Source of the DNA: Parapristionchus giblindavisi
Taxonomy: Eukaryota; Nematoda; Chromadorea; Rhabditida; Diplogasteridae
Length of the DNA: 64,000 nucleotides
Assembly (NCBI GenBank): GCA_943737045.1
Contig: CALSFV010000044.1
Location: 62,001-126,000, forward strand
Reading direction: 5' to 3'
Numbering within the stretch: the stretch's first letter is position 1; each line of letters begins with the position of its first letter. Shown in pieces: positions 1-10,600 of this stretch. The notes under the pieces are model-generated. The model did no database searches, was not told the DNA's origin, and saw only the letters and a program-made list of their open reading frames with translations. The position numbers and the translations under genes are program-made.

Positions 1-1638
1 GTTTTGTTCTCATTGCTTGCCATGTTACTCTCATTTCCTTTTCTTGGATCTTTGATATGTTATGCAAAAATGGATGGGCTATCCGAATATCACACTTATT
101 TCGACCAGTTACAAGGCAGTCATAGTGATATCAAGTGAATTCTAACCCCATTTTAACGCCCAAACGCCGACGCAGGTTCGAATCCGGGTCCGGGCATAAA
201 TTTTTGCAACTTTTTTTTCGCCTTAAATATTACTTTAAATTATATTTTCATGTGATTCACCGTAATTTCACTAATGTGTTTTACGAAATAACCACAAACA
301 TTATCAGGAATACTAAAAAATCTTATTACTGATACAATATCAGGAAAATGGATGGGACGAGCGAAAATAACGGTTTTTCGACAGTGATACTTCTTTAAAA
401 TGTATTTTTTGCTATTTTCTGTTAAAAGAAGATAAATATACAATGAAACTCTTATCATCTCGGTTTTCGCAAAATGGTTTGAAAAATTGTAGGCAACGAT
501 CAAAGATCAAAGTACAAAGATCAGAGACCAAACTTCAGTAATATAGTAAAAACTTTTCTGAACATCTCTAATATTTATAGGTGCTTTGAAAATAAGAGAT
601 TTCATCAAAAGAGGTGCAGGAACGAAAACTGCGAGGGAGAGAAAGCTCAAGTTTAAGCGTACGCGATGTAACCGTGTAGATCTCAGCAGAACGTTAACTA
701 TGGGTTTGAAAGGAATCAGAACTAAACCAAAATGAGGAAAATAAATATATGATACGTAAAAAAGCTACCTGCGGAGGAACCATAGTTTTAAAAGGCCTGT
801 CCTTTGAACGGTAGGATCTCAAAATCAGTCCTTCCAAAAAAATTGCCCTGGGGACGAATGAAGAGCTATGACTACCATAATCAGTGGATAAACATCACTC
901 GCCACTTGCATCATTTTGTCCCTTATTGTTTGAACGGGTCGTTAGCATATCTATAAGCTGAATTTTCAGTTTTGAGGCTCAAATTCGTAGAACATTTACT
1001 GCTTGAAATCGGAGACGTCCCAATGCCTCTTTTGATGGAATCTCTTATTTTCAAAGGACCTATAAATATTAGAGATGTTCAGAAAAGTTTTTACTATATT
1101 ACTGAAGTTTGGTCTCTGATCTTTGTACTTTGATCTTTGATCGTTGCCTACAATTTTTCAAACCATTTTGCGAAAACCGAGATGATAAGAGTTTCATTGT
1201 ATATTTATCTTCTTTTAACAGAAAATAGCAAAAAATACATTTTAAAGAAGTATCACTGTCGAAAAACCGTTATTTTCGCTCGTCCCATCCATTTTCCTGA
1301 TATTGTATCAGTAATAAGATTTTTTAGTATTCCTGATAATGTTTGTGGTTATTTCGTAAAACACATTAGTGAAAATACGGTGAATCACATGAAAATATAA
1401 TTTAAAGTAATATTTAAGGCGAAAAAAAAGTTGCAAAAATTTATGCCCGGACCCGGATTCGAACCTGCGTCGGCGTTTGGGCGTTAAAATGGGGTTAGAA
1501 TTCACTTGATATCACTATGACTGCCTTGTAACTGGTCGAAATAAGTGTGATATTCGGATAGCCCATCCATTTTTGCATAACATATCAAAGATCCAAGAAA
1601 AGGAAATGAGAGTAACATGGCAAGCAATGAGAACAAAA
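1..1638. repeat. Foldback (long inverted repeat) element
   Basis: Bases 1-617 reappear in inverted form at about 1025-1638, leaving a loop of about 400 bp. The left end is cut by the window edge. Each arm holds a tRNA-like 3' half with a B-box sequence GGTTCGAATCC (near 175-185, mirrored near 1455-1465), but no matching A box or acceptor stem is visible, so this is at most a tRNA fragment or SINE piece. Open frames inside the arms are mirror images and are not taken as genes. Confidence 0.85.
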
Positions 1639-2462
1639 CAAAAAAACCTGGTCAAAATTTTGAAAATCGGTAATTTCTCGAACGTAAAGTTATGAAAACT
1701 TCTGAAACTTGGTATTCTTATATAACTTTGGAACCTCTATCGAATGATATATGACATGCTATGGAATTCACACTTTTATTTTTCGACTTTTGGAAGATCA
1801 AAAATCGATAATTTGGGTCAACTTTTTGGCTGAAGTGTATACCGCCCCTAGGGACTCTAACCATCAAATATGAGTCACCTAGGATGATTTTGAAACATTG
1901 TGCCATGCCCCCGCCGCCCTTATGGAGAACGCGTTTTAAAATCGCGATATTTCTAAACAAAATCTTGTTATGTAACGTGAAGAGAAAGCAATCGCAAGTA
2001 CACTTAGAGTTTTGAAAGGTACATCTCGAGCTAATTTTACTTTCCGCTCTGGCAACGCTCTCTCATAGTCAACGAAAGCGAGATCATTGCCAGAGCCGTT
2101 AATTTCAAATTAACCCGGGGTGTGCCTTGAAGCACTCTTTACTATGTAACGCTTTATTATAAAAAAATCGTTTTTTCAGCGTGAACCTATGATTAGAATG
2201 CAAATAGACTAATTGTAAGCAGTATACCCTAATCTCAAACGTAAAACGCCAAATCAACAAGTTCATTACACACAACGACCTTCTCTTTATCGCGCTCTGC
2301 ATATGCATTCAAACAAACGAACAAAAAAGTGCAAAAAGACCGTTCACCAGCGGTTTTCATGTTTCAGGCAGTGCATTAAACTACATATCATGAACAATAC
2401 GCATATCTTCAATTTATACGACCCCTTACTCGTTCAATTTAATTAACAAAATACAACCTTAC
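1639..2462. other. Stretch without recognised feature
   Basis: AT-rich DNA with no exon-like structure that I can support. A short inverted pair (CTCTGGCAA near 2049, TTGCCAGAG near 2088) is the only local structure noticed. Confidence 0.5.
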
Positions 2463-4002
2463 CTCCGGCCATATTGGGTGGTGGCATGGCAAAGTTGGTC
2501 GGGCCGTCAAAAAATCCATTCGAGGCGCCGCCTGCGCGCCACCTGCCGAATGAATGAGTCCGATGACCGCCCCGAGTGACAGTGGCGGCATACTGCAAGC
2601 ACTCAAAATGTGATCTTGCAATTGTCACAAAATCCTTCAATATACTCAATACCGTATACCCACTCAATCTACTACCGTATACCCACTCAATCTACTACCG
2701 TATGCCCACTCAATCGACTACCGTATACCTACTCAATCGACTACCGTATGCCACTCAAACTACATGAAAATAAGAGCAAAAAGAGACGAGATATCGGAAA
2801 AGAGGAATTTTCATTAACCTCGAGTGGGTCGACTAGTCTGTGCGGGTGGAGCATAGATGGGCGCGTGAAAACGAATTCTTTTTGCGCGCAGACTTGCCTT
2901 CCCTTGCGCATAGCCTTGCTTCTCAAAAAATTGGAAAATTTCCAGTCAAATCTGCTAAAAAATGGTCATGCGCATGGCCTTGCCTTACAATCCCCCGGTT
3001 TGCGCACAGCCTTTCCCCCAGCGTGCCCACCTAAGGGGTGGAGGACACCGCTTGACCGCTTCTTTGGACGCGGCAGCCGCACCAGTCACGGTTCCGTCAC
3101 CGGATGAAGGTGTGGATTCCTTGTCAGAAGGCTGTAATGCAAAAAATCAATATACGAGAAACTAACTACTGTATACAGTGCTCATGCAAATCAATACTAC
3201 TGTAACTCATAACAAATTATTCAATAATGGTCAAGAAGTACTGTAGTATGCTGTTAATCAATCAATCAATAACCAACCCTCTAAACGTCCTTTCTCTTGA
3301 TCTGATAGCCTCCCTGAGCGTTTCCGCGTCGTCTATCTCTCGCGCCTCCGCGTGCGCCACGCACAGCCGATCCGCTTCCGCGAGCTGAAACGAACTTGCC
3401 GCGCGGCAGCTCATCGTTGCCTTCTTCTTCCTGTAAACAAACACATAAATTGTAGTGAAAATCAATATTTTCGGTGAAAATCAATAATTTCCAATCGATA
3501 AAACCCAATACCTGCTTCTATTCCTCCTCTCCTTCTTTGGCATTCGTAGTGTCCTCCTGACTCTGTCGGCGCTCGATCGCCTATATTGTTAAAAAATGTC
3601 ATTTTAAGGGGAAAAAAACAGAATAATCATTGATTGATTAATTCCGACTGTACCTTCTTGCTCGAAGGCTTCTCAAGAGGGGGCCGAGCATCTACTGAGA
3701 TCATCACTTCTATCCTCGCCCTCATCTCTTTGATCATCCTACAAGGGAAATATAAAATTTTAGGAAATTTGGAGGCCGATACCCAACCCGGTTTGTCCTT
3801 TTTTTATCCCACATGCCCTCATTTACTTGTCATTTCAAATGTTGTCACATCTTTTGATGTATGATAAATAAGTATTTTCATATACATTTACTCGCGTAAA
3901 ACGATTTGTATAAGACTAACCCCCCTCACCTTCCACTGACCGCGGCGTCCTCGAGGGTGGCACCATACATTTTCATACCCTCGTAGTGCGAGGATTGACC
4001 CA
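2463..4002 (-). pseudogene. Six exons of an unidentified RG-rich, RNA-binding-like protein
   Basis: Six GC-rich segments on the minus strand, each with AG before and GT after, join in one consistent phase: 3930-4002, 3654-3738, 3512-3580, 3278-3430, 3057-3131 and 2463-2592. Together they encode about 196 codons: an acidic/basic stretch, an Arg-Gly-rich block (segment 3278-3430), an Ala/Ser-rich linker and a Gly/Pro-rich block ending in MPPPNMAG. Such composition is common in RNA-binding proteins, but I do not recognise the family. Two in-frame TAG codons break it, at 3518-3520 and 3281-3283; both could be CAG (Gln) changed by C to T. Neither a start nor a final exon is visible. The phase agreement over five introns argues for a real gene or recent pseudogene. 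An alternative donor exists for 3057-3131 (at 3049). Confidence 0.45.
2645..2760. repeat. Short minisatellite, about 24-bp unit
   Basis: About five tandem units built on ACCGTATACCCACTCAATC, with single-base changes between units. It lies in the putative intron between the last two exons of the RG-rich gene. Confidence 0.8.
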
Positions 4003-4502
4003 CTATATATTTCTAATTTTCGTTCATTTTCAGGCCACTCGATACGAAACGGGCGGTCATGAGTCATCGAGGAAATTTTAAACAAGAATCGACGTAGAAA
4101 TCGTTTATAAAGTGATGTAAAATGAATAAAGATTTGCACTGAAGTAATTGATTGTTGTTTCGTGATCACATAAGTAATGAATTGATAAATAACTTGTAAG
4201 AATGAATAAATGCCGTTGGAGAAAGTAGCACAAGACAGAACATTATGATTATGTAAGAGAGAGTGAAGCCATGACTGACAAGGGAAGTGTAAGAAATATC
4301 TTTTAGACCTATTGACGAGAGTAGTTTTCCTCGATAGCTATAGGCACTATAAGATCGGAACCAAAAAATCAGCGGCTGGCATGCACTTTACGATTTTATA
4401 TAAATAATCAAATTTTGTACTTTCGAACGCGCTGTTTTCAGGCTGTGTATGCTATGAAATGAGACACCCCTGATAGAGCCCTTGACAGAGCAGTTAGAAC
4501 AT
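4003..4502. other. Stretch without recognised feature
   Basis: AT-rich DNA upstream of the RG-rich exons. Earlier exons of that gene would be expected here, but none could be supported. Confidence 0.4.
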
Positions 4503-4572
4503 GGCGACGTGGTGTAGTGGTAGCGTGTTCTCTTCTTGATCACTATGTGGGTGGTTCAAGTACATCTATGGA
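4503..4572 (+). other. tRNA-like sequence, degenerate
   Basis: It contains an A-box-like GTGTAGTGGTAGCG and a B-box-like GGTTCAAGTAC at tRNA spacing. The acceptor and anticodon stems do not pair convincingly, so this is a decayed tRNA or the head of a tRNA-derived SINE, not a working tRNA gene. Its end overlaps the foldback that follows. Confidence 0.3.
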
Positions 4573-5197
4573 CATTTTTCTTTTGCTAATTTTTAAACGT
4601 TCTGGACTTGTAATTTTGATTAAAAAATTTAAAATCTTTTTTTTTTCACAATTTTTACGTAGCTGTTGAACTTGAATTTTATCATTTAGGAAAACAAAAA
4701 TAAAGCAACATTTCGTTTACCAGCATAGTGATCATTTAATTTTGGGAGAGTTTTGCACGGGGACATCGGTGGAGTCTCAAAGGTAAACCCAAACCTATCA
4801 ACGGGCGTAATATTATAATTTTGTCATAAACCTGTGGCCATAACTTTGCCGTATTGCAATCGGATATTCATTCACATTTGGAGCATTTCGTAAATAATCT
4901 CACTGATTAATTGTCCCTGTGGACAGGAAGACTAGTTTAGAAAGTTTGACCAAACATTGTATGCACAAGTTATCAAAATGTTATTATTCCGTAGCCGCTT
5001 GGTACAGATGAACTCAAAATTAAATGATCTCTATGCTGGTAAACGAAATGTTGCTTTGTTTTTTTGTTTTCCTAAATGATAAAATTCAAGTTCAACAGCT
5101 ACATAAAAATTGTGAAAAAAGATTTTAAATTTTTTTGATCAAAATTACAAGTCCAAAACGTTTAAAAATTAGCAAAAGAAAAATCTCCATAGATGTA
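4561..5197. repeat. Foldback element, about 190-bp arms
   Basis: Bases 4561-4757 recur inverted at about 5008-5197, with a loop of about 250 bp. The ends carry TACATCTATGG and its complement. No coding capacity is seen, so this is a MITE-like or foldback repeat. Confidence 0.8.
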
Positions 5198-5260
5198 TTC
5201 CCCCCACGGCGAGGGTAGTGAAAATGTATGGGTGGCACGCGTCTCTAGCTGGCCAGAGTT

Positions 5261-5335
5261 CGAAGAAAGTTGCGACCAAAAGATCGCAACAAAGTTCGCA
5301 ACTTTGTTGCGATCTTTTGGTCGCAACTTTCTTCG
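5261..5335. repeat. Perfect hairpin, 36-bp arms
   Basis: A 36-bp arm (5261-5296) is followed by a 3-base loop and its exact reverse complement (5300-5335). The motif GTTGCGA recurs here and in the next hairpin. Both lie immediately 3' of a truncated carboxypeptidase exon. Confidence 0.95.
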
Positions 5336-5385
5336 CAACTTTTGTTAGAGAGAATTAGAGAGCGTGTATTTCGAGAGATTTAGAG

Positions 5386-5440
5386 AAAAAGATGCGAACA
5401 AAGTTGCGAACTTTGTTCGCAACTTTATTCGCATCTTTTT
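5386..5440. repeat. Near-perfect 55-bp hairpin
   Basis: A palindrome from AAAAAGATGCGAA to its complement, with very few mismatches, built from the same GTTGCGA/TCGCAAC words as the 5261-5335 hairpin. Confidence 0.9.
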
Positions 5441-5459
5441 TGACAGATTGGACGGACCC

Positions 5460-5623
5460 CAGTAAAACATTTGGTCCGTTCCATCCTCCGATGCATTCAA
5501 ATATCCAGAAAACGACTCGAAATCCGGCTTCCCGGGTACTCCAGGCAAGTCAATAATTCGATCTTCTTCTCTCAGAGAAAGAACAAGACAAGCCAAGTTC
5601 CACAACAGAAACGCTACTTTCAT
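5460..5623 (-). pseudogene. Serine carboxypeptidase, stranded exon 1
   Basis: 164 bp matching exon 1 of the intact carboxypeptidase at 55454-59887: a signal-peptide-like start (MKVAFLLWNLACLVLS), then [17 protein letters not shown]. This is the usual N-terminus of secreted or lysosomal serine carboxypeptidases. In the two other copies this exon ends TACTG followed by GTAA. Here the bases after TACTG are GGGTCC, so the splice donor is lost exactly at the exon edge, and hairpin repeats follow in place of exon 2. No further exons lie downstream. The 5' flank and an upstream tRNA-Tyr are retained. It is a gene fragment. Confidence 0.85.
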
Positions 5624-6253
5624 CTTGGTTAGAATAAAAAGATTCCAAGTTGCATATTACAATTGTTGACGTGATGAATCATTCGAAATATCTAGATGTG
5701 AATGTCAAATGGAAAAATGCCATCGATATGAAATATTAAAAGAGAAAGAAATTGTAAGAGATGACATTTATGGATAACATTAAACAAAGCAATAAAGATA
5801 TTACGAAAGACTATTGGCTATAACTTTTCATTTCATGTTTTCTCTCGTTCAATCTAATTCTCTCAAGTGTCAATTTTTCAGACACTTCCCCTTTGCCGGA
5901 AATTTGACAATGAGAAAAAAAATATTGGGTTCTGACAAGAGAGTAAAATAACATAATACAATATGTTATAAATAAACACCTTTTCCCCAAATGCTATCGA
6001 GTACGTGCTTTTTAAAAATGTTGTCTCGTCTTTTTTTATGATGTATGATAGATTAAATTAAATTAATCTTGGTAGTTATTCAGATTTCAACACCGCGCAA
6101 AAATGTTATTCAAAAATATATTTGGCAAATACGAAGAAAGTTATTAGAAAAGCTCAGAAATTTTTTTTTTAATATTTCAAAAGATTTAAATTTAAAAAAA
6201 AAAACCCAAATACAGTATTTACGTAAATACTAATCGTGAAAACAAAAGACAAC
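5624..6253. other. Duplicated carboxypeptidase 5' flank
   Basis: Upstream sequence shared with 54276-54886 and partly with 59888-60492; it joins carboxypeptidase exon 1 to its tRNA-Tyr. No separate gene is seen. Confidence 0.6.
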
Positions 6254-6326
6254 TCCAACCAACCGGATTCGAACCAGTGACCTAAGGATCTACAGTCCTC
6301 CGCTCTACCAACTGAGCAATGGTTGG
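6254..6326 (-). tRNA. tRNA-Tyr (GTA), intronless
   Basis: A 73-nt cloverleaf: acceptor CCAACCA/TGGTTGG with discriminator A, D stem GCTC/GAGC, anticodon loop CTGTAGA (anticodon GTA), T loop TTCGAAT. The C1-G72 pair fits eukaryotic tRNA-Tyr. No intron follows position 37, although nuclear tRNA-Tyr genes usually have one. A TTTT pol III terminator lies just downstream. This copy has T instead of A at position 9, next to the A box, so it may be weaker than its sisters. Confidence 0.85.
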
Positions 6327-6842
6327 GGATGGGATAAAGAGACATAGTTTACGAATAGACCTTAATTATTTATTTAATTATTTAAGATTCCCCCTGTTTT
6401 GGCCCCTTCTGCATTTAATGTGCTGATAAGATAAATAATTAATTAATTAATTATTTCTATTATATTATTATTATTATATTATTATATTATTTCTATTATA
6501 TTATTATAATATTATTTCTTGAACGCAATCTGACATGTTTTGGACTTGTTCTCTTCATATGAGGATTTTCCACTTGTAACCCAACACATTCGAAAATTTA
6601 AGCCGACGCGTAAATGAAATGGAGGATACAATTAGTTCTTGTGTGCCTTTAAAACAATAGCTCGATGAAATACGAAATAATTAGTATATGTCTACTTTAT
6701 AATTTATCAATGTGCGTATGCACGAAATGTGACACATAAATATGGTCATTGAAAAGAGAAATACAAATATATGTGATGTATTTATCAGTGGGCCAGGATG
6801 GTAGACAGGGCATCTTTATCCTCCTAAGTTTGTTATATAGGG
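6327..6842. other. AT-rich repeat flank
   Basis: Holds imperfect (TAT/ATT)n runs near 6445-6515 and a block also found at about 14090, 14620, 18160 and 25620 (CATATGAAGAGAACAAG in one orientation). No gene is seen. Confidence 0.5.
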
Positions 6843-7236
6843 TTAGTCGAAACAATGATCGTTTATGCAATCATAAAAGCATAACGTCCACGGGCATGAC
6901 CCGCCGGTTATCTCACCAGACCCAGTGGTCTGAGTTTTGGTATAGCCGTCAGGACAAATTGAGGTTCTGTTCGCGAAGATCTGAGATAAAAGAGATTCAA
7001 TCGATGGTCTACACACACAAAAAATTCCATAGTTAAGGACCCCATGGGAATTATTCCTTCATTTTTAAGGGAATAATTTCTATGTGGTCCTTAGTTAGGG
7101 AATTTTCTGGGAGTATAAAGTAGAGTTCATGAATGAATCGATTACTGACACGATCATCGCACTCCTTTTTATAGGCATCCACAGAGTTGATAGCAAGAAG
7201 AAGAAGAAGAACGGCTATAAAAATTGTACGGCGCAT
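6843..7236 (-). CDS. Small cysteine-rich secreted peptide, copy A (two exons)
   Basis: Exon 1 (7150-7236) encodes 29 residues: a signal peptide with a poly-Leu core ending near VDA, then one Cys. Exon 2 (6843-6980) encodes 45 residues with five Cys and a TAA stop. The 169-bp intron ends TTTTATCTCAG. The 74-residue precursor would give a mature peptide of about 50 residues with six Cys spaced 11, 19, 4, 3 and 4 residues apart, which suggests three disulfides. If unspliced, exon 1 reads 61 codons to a stop inside the intron. In this copy the donor is GTCAGT rather than the GTAAGT of the four others, so splicing may be weaker. A TATAAAAT box lies at 7269-7276. The family is not recognised and the function is unknown. 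Confidence 0.6.
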
Positions 7237-7276
7237 GTTCGTTGATGAATACAGTCAGGATCATTCATATTTTATA

Positions 7277-7459
7277 GTAGGAAATATTCCCAGATAAATC
7301 AGCTAATACGCCAAATCACCATTTGTAACGCTGAATGCTCACTTCTCCAGAGACGATATTTCAATAAGATATTTTATGCTTTGCAAAAAATAAAATACGA
7401 TATTACGAACAAAGTATACATATATTTTTTTGTAAAGTTGAAAGAGTTTATCAAAACAA
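7277..7459. other. Peptide-gene upstream repeat
   Basis: The upstream part of the peptide-gene unit (Leu/Lys-rich shadow frames ignored). It runs to a word ending TTTGATAAACTC in the other orientation, which marks unit edges at several places in the window. Confidence 0.5.
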
Positions 7460-10440
7460 TGTCCCCTTTCTTCGTCTAAACAAGAGACTTAACAAGTCAA
7501 TAACCAGAGATCGTAGAATACGTGAACATAAGTTATGTGAGAGAGCTAACATCAAGAGTTTTTACAGATTTGCTAGCTCCAGAATCAAGGATAACTCCAA
7601 TATAATCCAATCATTAGTCGATAGTAGAGGTAATGTATCAATTTCCGATTGCGATAAAGCGCAAACTCTGGCTGACTTTTACTCTTCATCTTTCAATCAC
7701 AATTCATATCGCAATCTTTCATCCTCCAATAAGCAAACAACTCAGACTATTGATTTTGTCAGTTTTGAACCCTCTCGTGTCGAAGCTGTTATTAAAAAAT
7801 TACCAAATCGAAACTCAACATCTCCCGATCTCATTCCCTATGCCTTTCTCAAACGCACTTCACGACAGATTTCAATCCCACTATCGATCCTCTTCGAACG
7901 TTTTCTGCTTCTATCTAGCACGCCCTCGGTTTGGCGAACCGCTATCGTCAAACCTATCTATAAGAGGAAAGGCCTAAAACATGAGGCTGGCAGTTATCGT
8001 CCCATAAGTCTAACTAGTGCATGCTCAAAAATAATGGAAAGAATTGTTTGCAGCGCAATAACGCGTTTTCTCGACTCTGACAACTTATTGCCACCCGAAC
8101 ATCATGGTTTCCGTGCAAAACGCTCTTGCACGTCCTGCCTTCTTTCATGTTTCTCTCATTGGCACTCTATCCTCGATAAGAGGAAGTTCATATCCGTTGC
8201 ATATGTTGATTTCAGTCGAGCTTTTGATAGCATCCCTATCAATCTCCTTCTTCAAAAATGTGAATCTTACGGCATAAGTGGCTGCTTACTCAAATGGCTT
8301 TACTCTTTCCTTAATAATCGCACCCAAAAAATAAAAGTTGGTGATTCCTTCTCTCGTTCTTTCCCAGTAGTTAGCGGTGTACCCCAAGGAAGTTGTATCG
8401 GTCCATTGCTTTTCTCACTTTATATTAGTGAGATTCCATCCCTTCTTCCTTCTGGCAGTTTCTGTTATATGTATGCTGATGATATTAAAGTGTACTCCAT
8501 CACACAGTATTCTGGTCCAAGCCATTTTTCTTCGAAAGCAAGACAAAGGAGAGACCATTGTATTCGAGAGAGTTTGTATGTTGAGCGGTCGTTCTTGCTT
8601 TGAAAGTCATGAGAACGCTGTGATTAACGATCCCAACGTCCTTCAGTCCTGTCTCGATGTCCTGCATACCTGGAGCACTACGCATGGTTTGACTATGTCA
8701 AAGTCCAAACAGTTATTATGTGCATCGGTAATGAACACCCTGCAGTTAATTTTACTATTGACTCAGAAGTTATCCCTGTTGTATCTCAAATCACTGATCT
8801 CGGCCTAACATATAGTGATGACCTAAAGTTTAACAAGCATGTCGACAATATTATAAATAAAGCCAATGCTCGCTGCTCTTATATCCATCGATCATTTAAA
8901 TCCCGTAGCCCATCTTTATACGCCCTCCTTTTCTGTGTATATGTCCGTCTGTATATTTCTGTGTATATGTCCGTGTATAGGGCGGGAGTGGACCAATTAG
9001 TACCACTCTTCACTAAAATTTTCAATGGAATCATATTGGGGAACATTCCAAAAGGACTTGGGAACTCTCGCACAATTCTTCTACCCAAGACTGGCGATTT
9101 ATCTCTCACCAAAAATTACAGGCCTATCAGTTTGCTTCCTGTTACACAGAAGGCGCTGACTGGTCTGCTCAATAAGAGATATGCGTCTATTTTGGATGGA
9201 AATAAGGGGTGGGAGCAAATGGGGTTTAGGCAAGGTCACTCTACAGTGGATGCTATCCATACACTGAAATCTGTCATAGCATACTGTGTCGATTATAGGC
9301 TGCCGATTTATCTGCTATTTGTGGATATATCTAAAGCCTTTGACAGTGTTTTCACAGGAGCTGTGTTCAGAGCAGTGGAATTGGAGGGTATTCCATCTGA
9401 AGTGGTGACTTTTCTGGCTGGACTGACTCAGGGTAGCAAAAATGTGGTGGTTGTCAATGGGAAAGAAGTGGAAATAAAGGTTGGCAAAGGGGTTAGACAG
9501 GGGGATTGTTTATCACCGAGACTGTTTACAGCAGTTCTCAATATGGCTTTTCGTAATCTTAATTGGTCTCATAAGGGTATTAATGTAAACGGGCGTTTCC
9601 TCTCTCATATCCTATTTGCCGATGATGCTGTTCTAATCTCTCATGATGTGAGACAAATTCAAGCTATGGCCAAGGAGCTTGAGAGGGAACTGGGAAAGGT
9701 TGGGCTGGTACTTAATGGGGATAAAACAATAGGGATGACTTCCAAGCCTATTCCTAGAACAGTTAGCGTAGCAGGCAGGGTTGTCAAATTAGTAGAAAAA
9801 GTGGTATACTTGGGAGCTTCAATTAGCATAACAGGAAAGGAGGATGGGGAAATTGGGCGTCGGATTCAAGCGGGGTTTGGGGCATTTCATAAACATAGGG
9901 CATTCATGGTTAATAAGGCTATCCCAATGGCACATAAACGCAGACTGTTCAATGGGTGTATATTACCTGCGGTATTATATGGTTGTGAGAGCTGGGCACT
10001 GAATAAAGCACAAATGAATCGATTAGCCGTGGCTCAAAGAAAAATGGAGCGTTGGATGGTAGGCTGCACTGTGCTCGATCGTGTCTCTAATGAGCGGTTG
10101 CGGGGCTTGACTCTTGTTCAGGATTTCGTTCGTACGGCGCTGAAGAGGAAGTGGTTCTGGGTGCACAAACTCGCTAATGATGAGTGCCCGAAGTGGAGCC
10201 GATCAGTGATCGAATGGTTTCCTCGATGCAGGAGAAGAAAAGGGAGACCCCCCACGAGATGGAGCGACCTCTTTCGGAAGACTGTTGGATGCAACTTTCT
10301 AAGCGAAGCTAAGTGCAAGAATTGGAATTCCATGCACATCAGAGCCCTTGTCTATGCGAACTCTTGATAAATGTGTTGTAAATAAAATGTCCGTCCCTTG
10401 CTCGAATATTGTTCTGAAGTGTGGAATGCTCTGTCCAGGA
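7460..10440 (+). pseudogene. CR1/Jockey-type non-LTR reverse transcriptase, broken
   Basis: A long reading frame from about 7465 to 8510 has the reverse transcriptase motifs in order: SYRPISLTSACSKIMERI, HHGFRAKRSC, AYVDFSRAFDSI, SGVPQGSCIGPLLF and YMYADDIKVYS (catalytic DD). The thumb region continues in other frames (TWSTTHGL near 8660; QITDLGLTYSDDLKFNKHV near 8795; SYIHRSFKSRS near 8880), so at least two frameshifts occurred between 8510 and 8720. The frame CVYVR at about 8948 is cut by an RTE insertion and resumes at about 10396 with PLLEYCSEVWNAL. It then stops at the left edge of the giant palindrome. No endonuclease domain is seen upstream, so it is also 5' truncated. Confidence 0.85.
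8950..10386 (+). mobile_element. RTE-clade non-LTR retrotransposon, 5'-truncated, nested
   Basis: The insertion is flanked by ATGTCCGTC at 8941-8949 and 10387-10395, a 9-bp target duplication. The reverse transcriptase is uninterrupted: NYRPISLL, FRQGHSTVDAIHTL, LFVDISKAFDS, GVRQGDCLSPRLF and ILFADDAVLIS (FADD box). A C-terminal region with GRPPTRWSD follows, with the stop at about 10365-10367. The 3' UTR is only about 20 bp and ends GTAAATAAA, as is usual for RTE. The N-terminal endonuclease is missing. The frame is open from the host CR1 into the RTE, giving a 549-codon chimeric frame from 8718. The lack of stops suggests a recent insertion. Confidence 0.85.
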
Positions 10441-10600
10441 AATATCTAAGAGATGTCCAGGATAAGGATAAAAATAGCTATGTCCTACAATGAGGCTGAA
10501 ATTGTACACCATCAGACATTTACATTACATTAGAACAATTTTATTCAGTCGATTAGGGACAGCTGCGTCACCATTAGGGTTCTCCAAGGAGCGAATCATA

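Noticed and set aside
2610..3107. 165-codon frame rich in Tyr-Ser-Ile repeats
   Set aside because: Runs across the minisatellite and antisense to the RG-rich exons; repeat-driven openness.
3281..3520. Reassignment of TAG to glutamine in this genome
   Set aside because: The intact 491-codon protease in the same window has no in-frame TAG, and two TAG in one decayed gene are explained more simply by mutation.
4503..4572. Functional tRNA gene
   Set aside because: A and B boxes are recognisable but acceptor and anticodon stems do not pair.
7633..7977. 114-codon frame upstream of the CR1 reverse transcriptase
   Set aside because: A shadow; the true RT frame is open through the same bases in another frame with family motifs.
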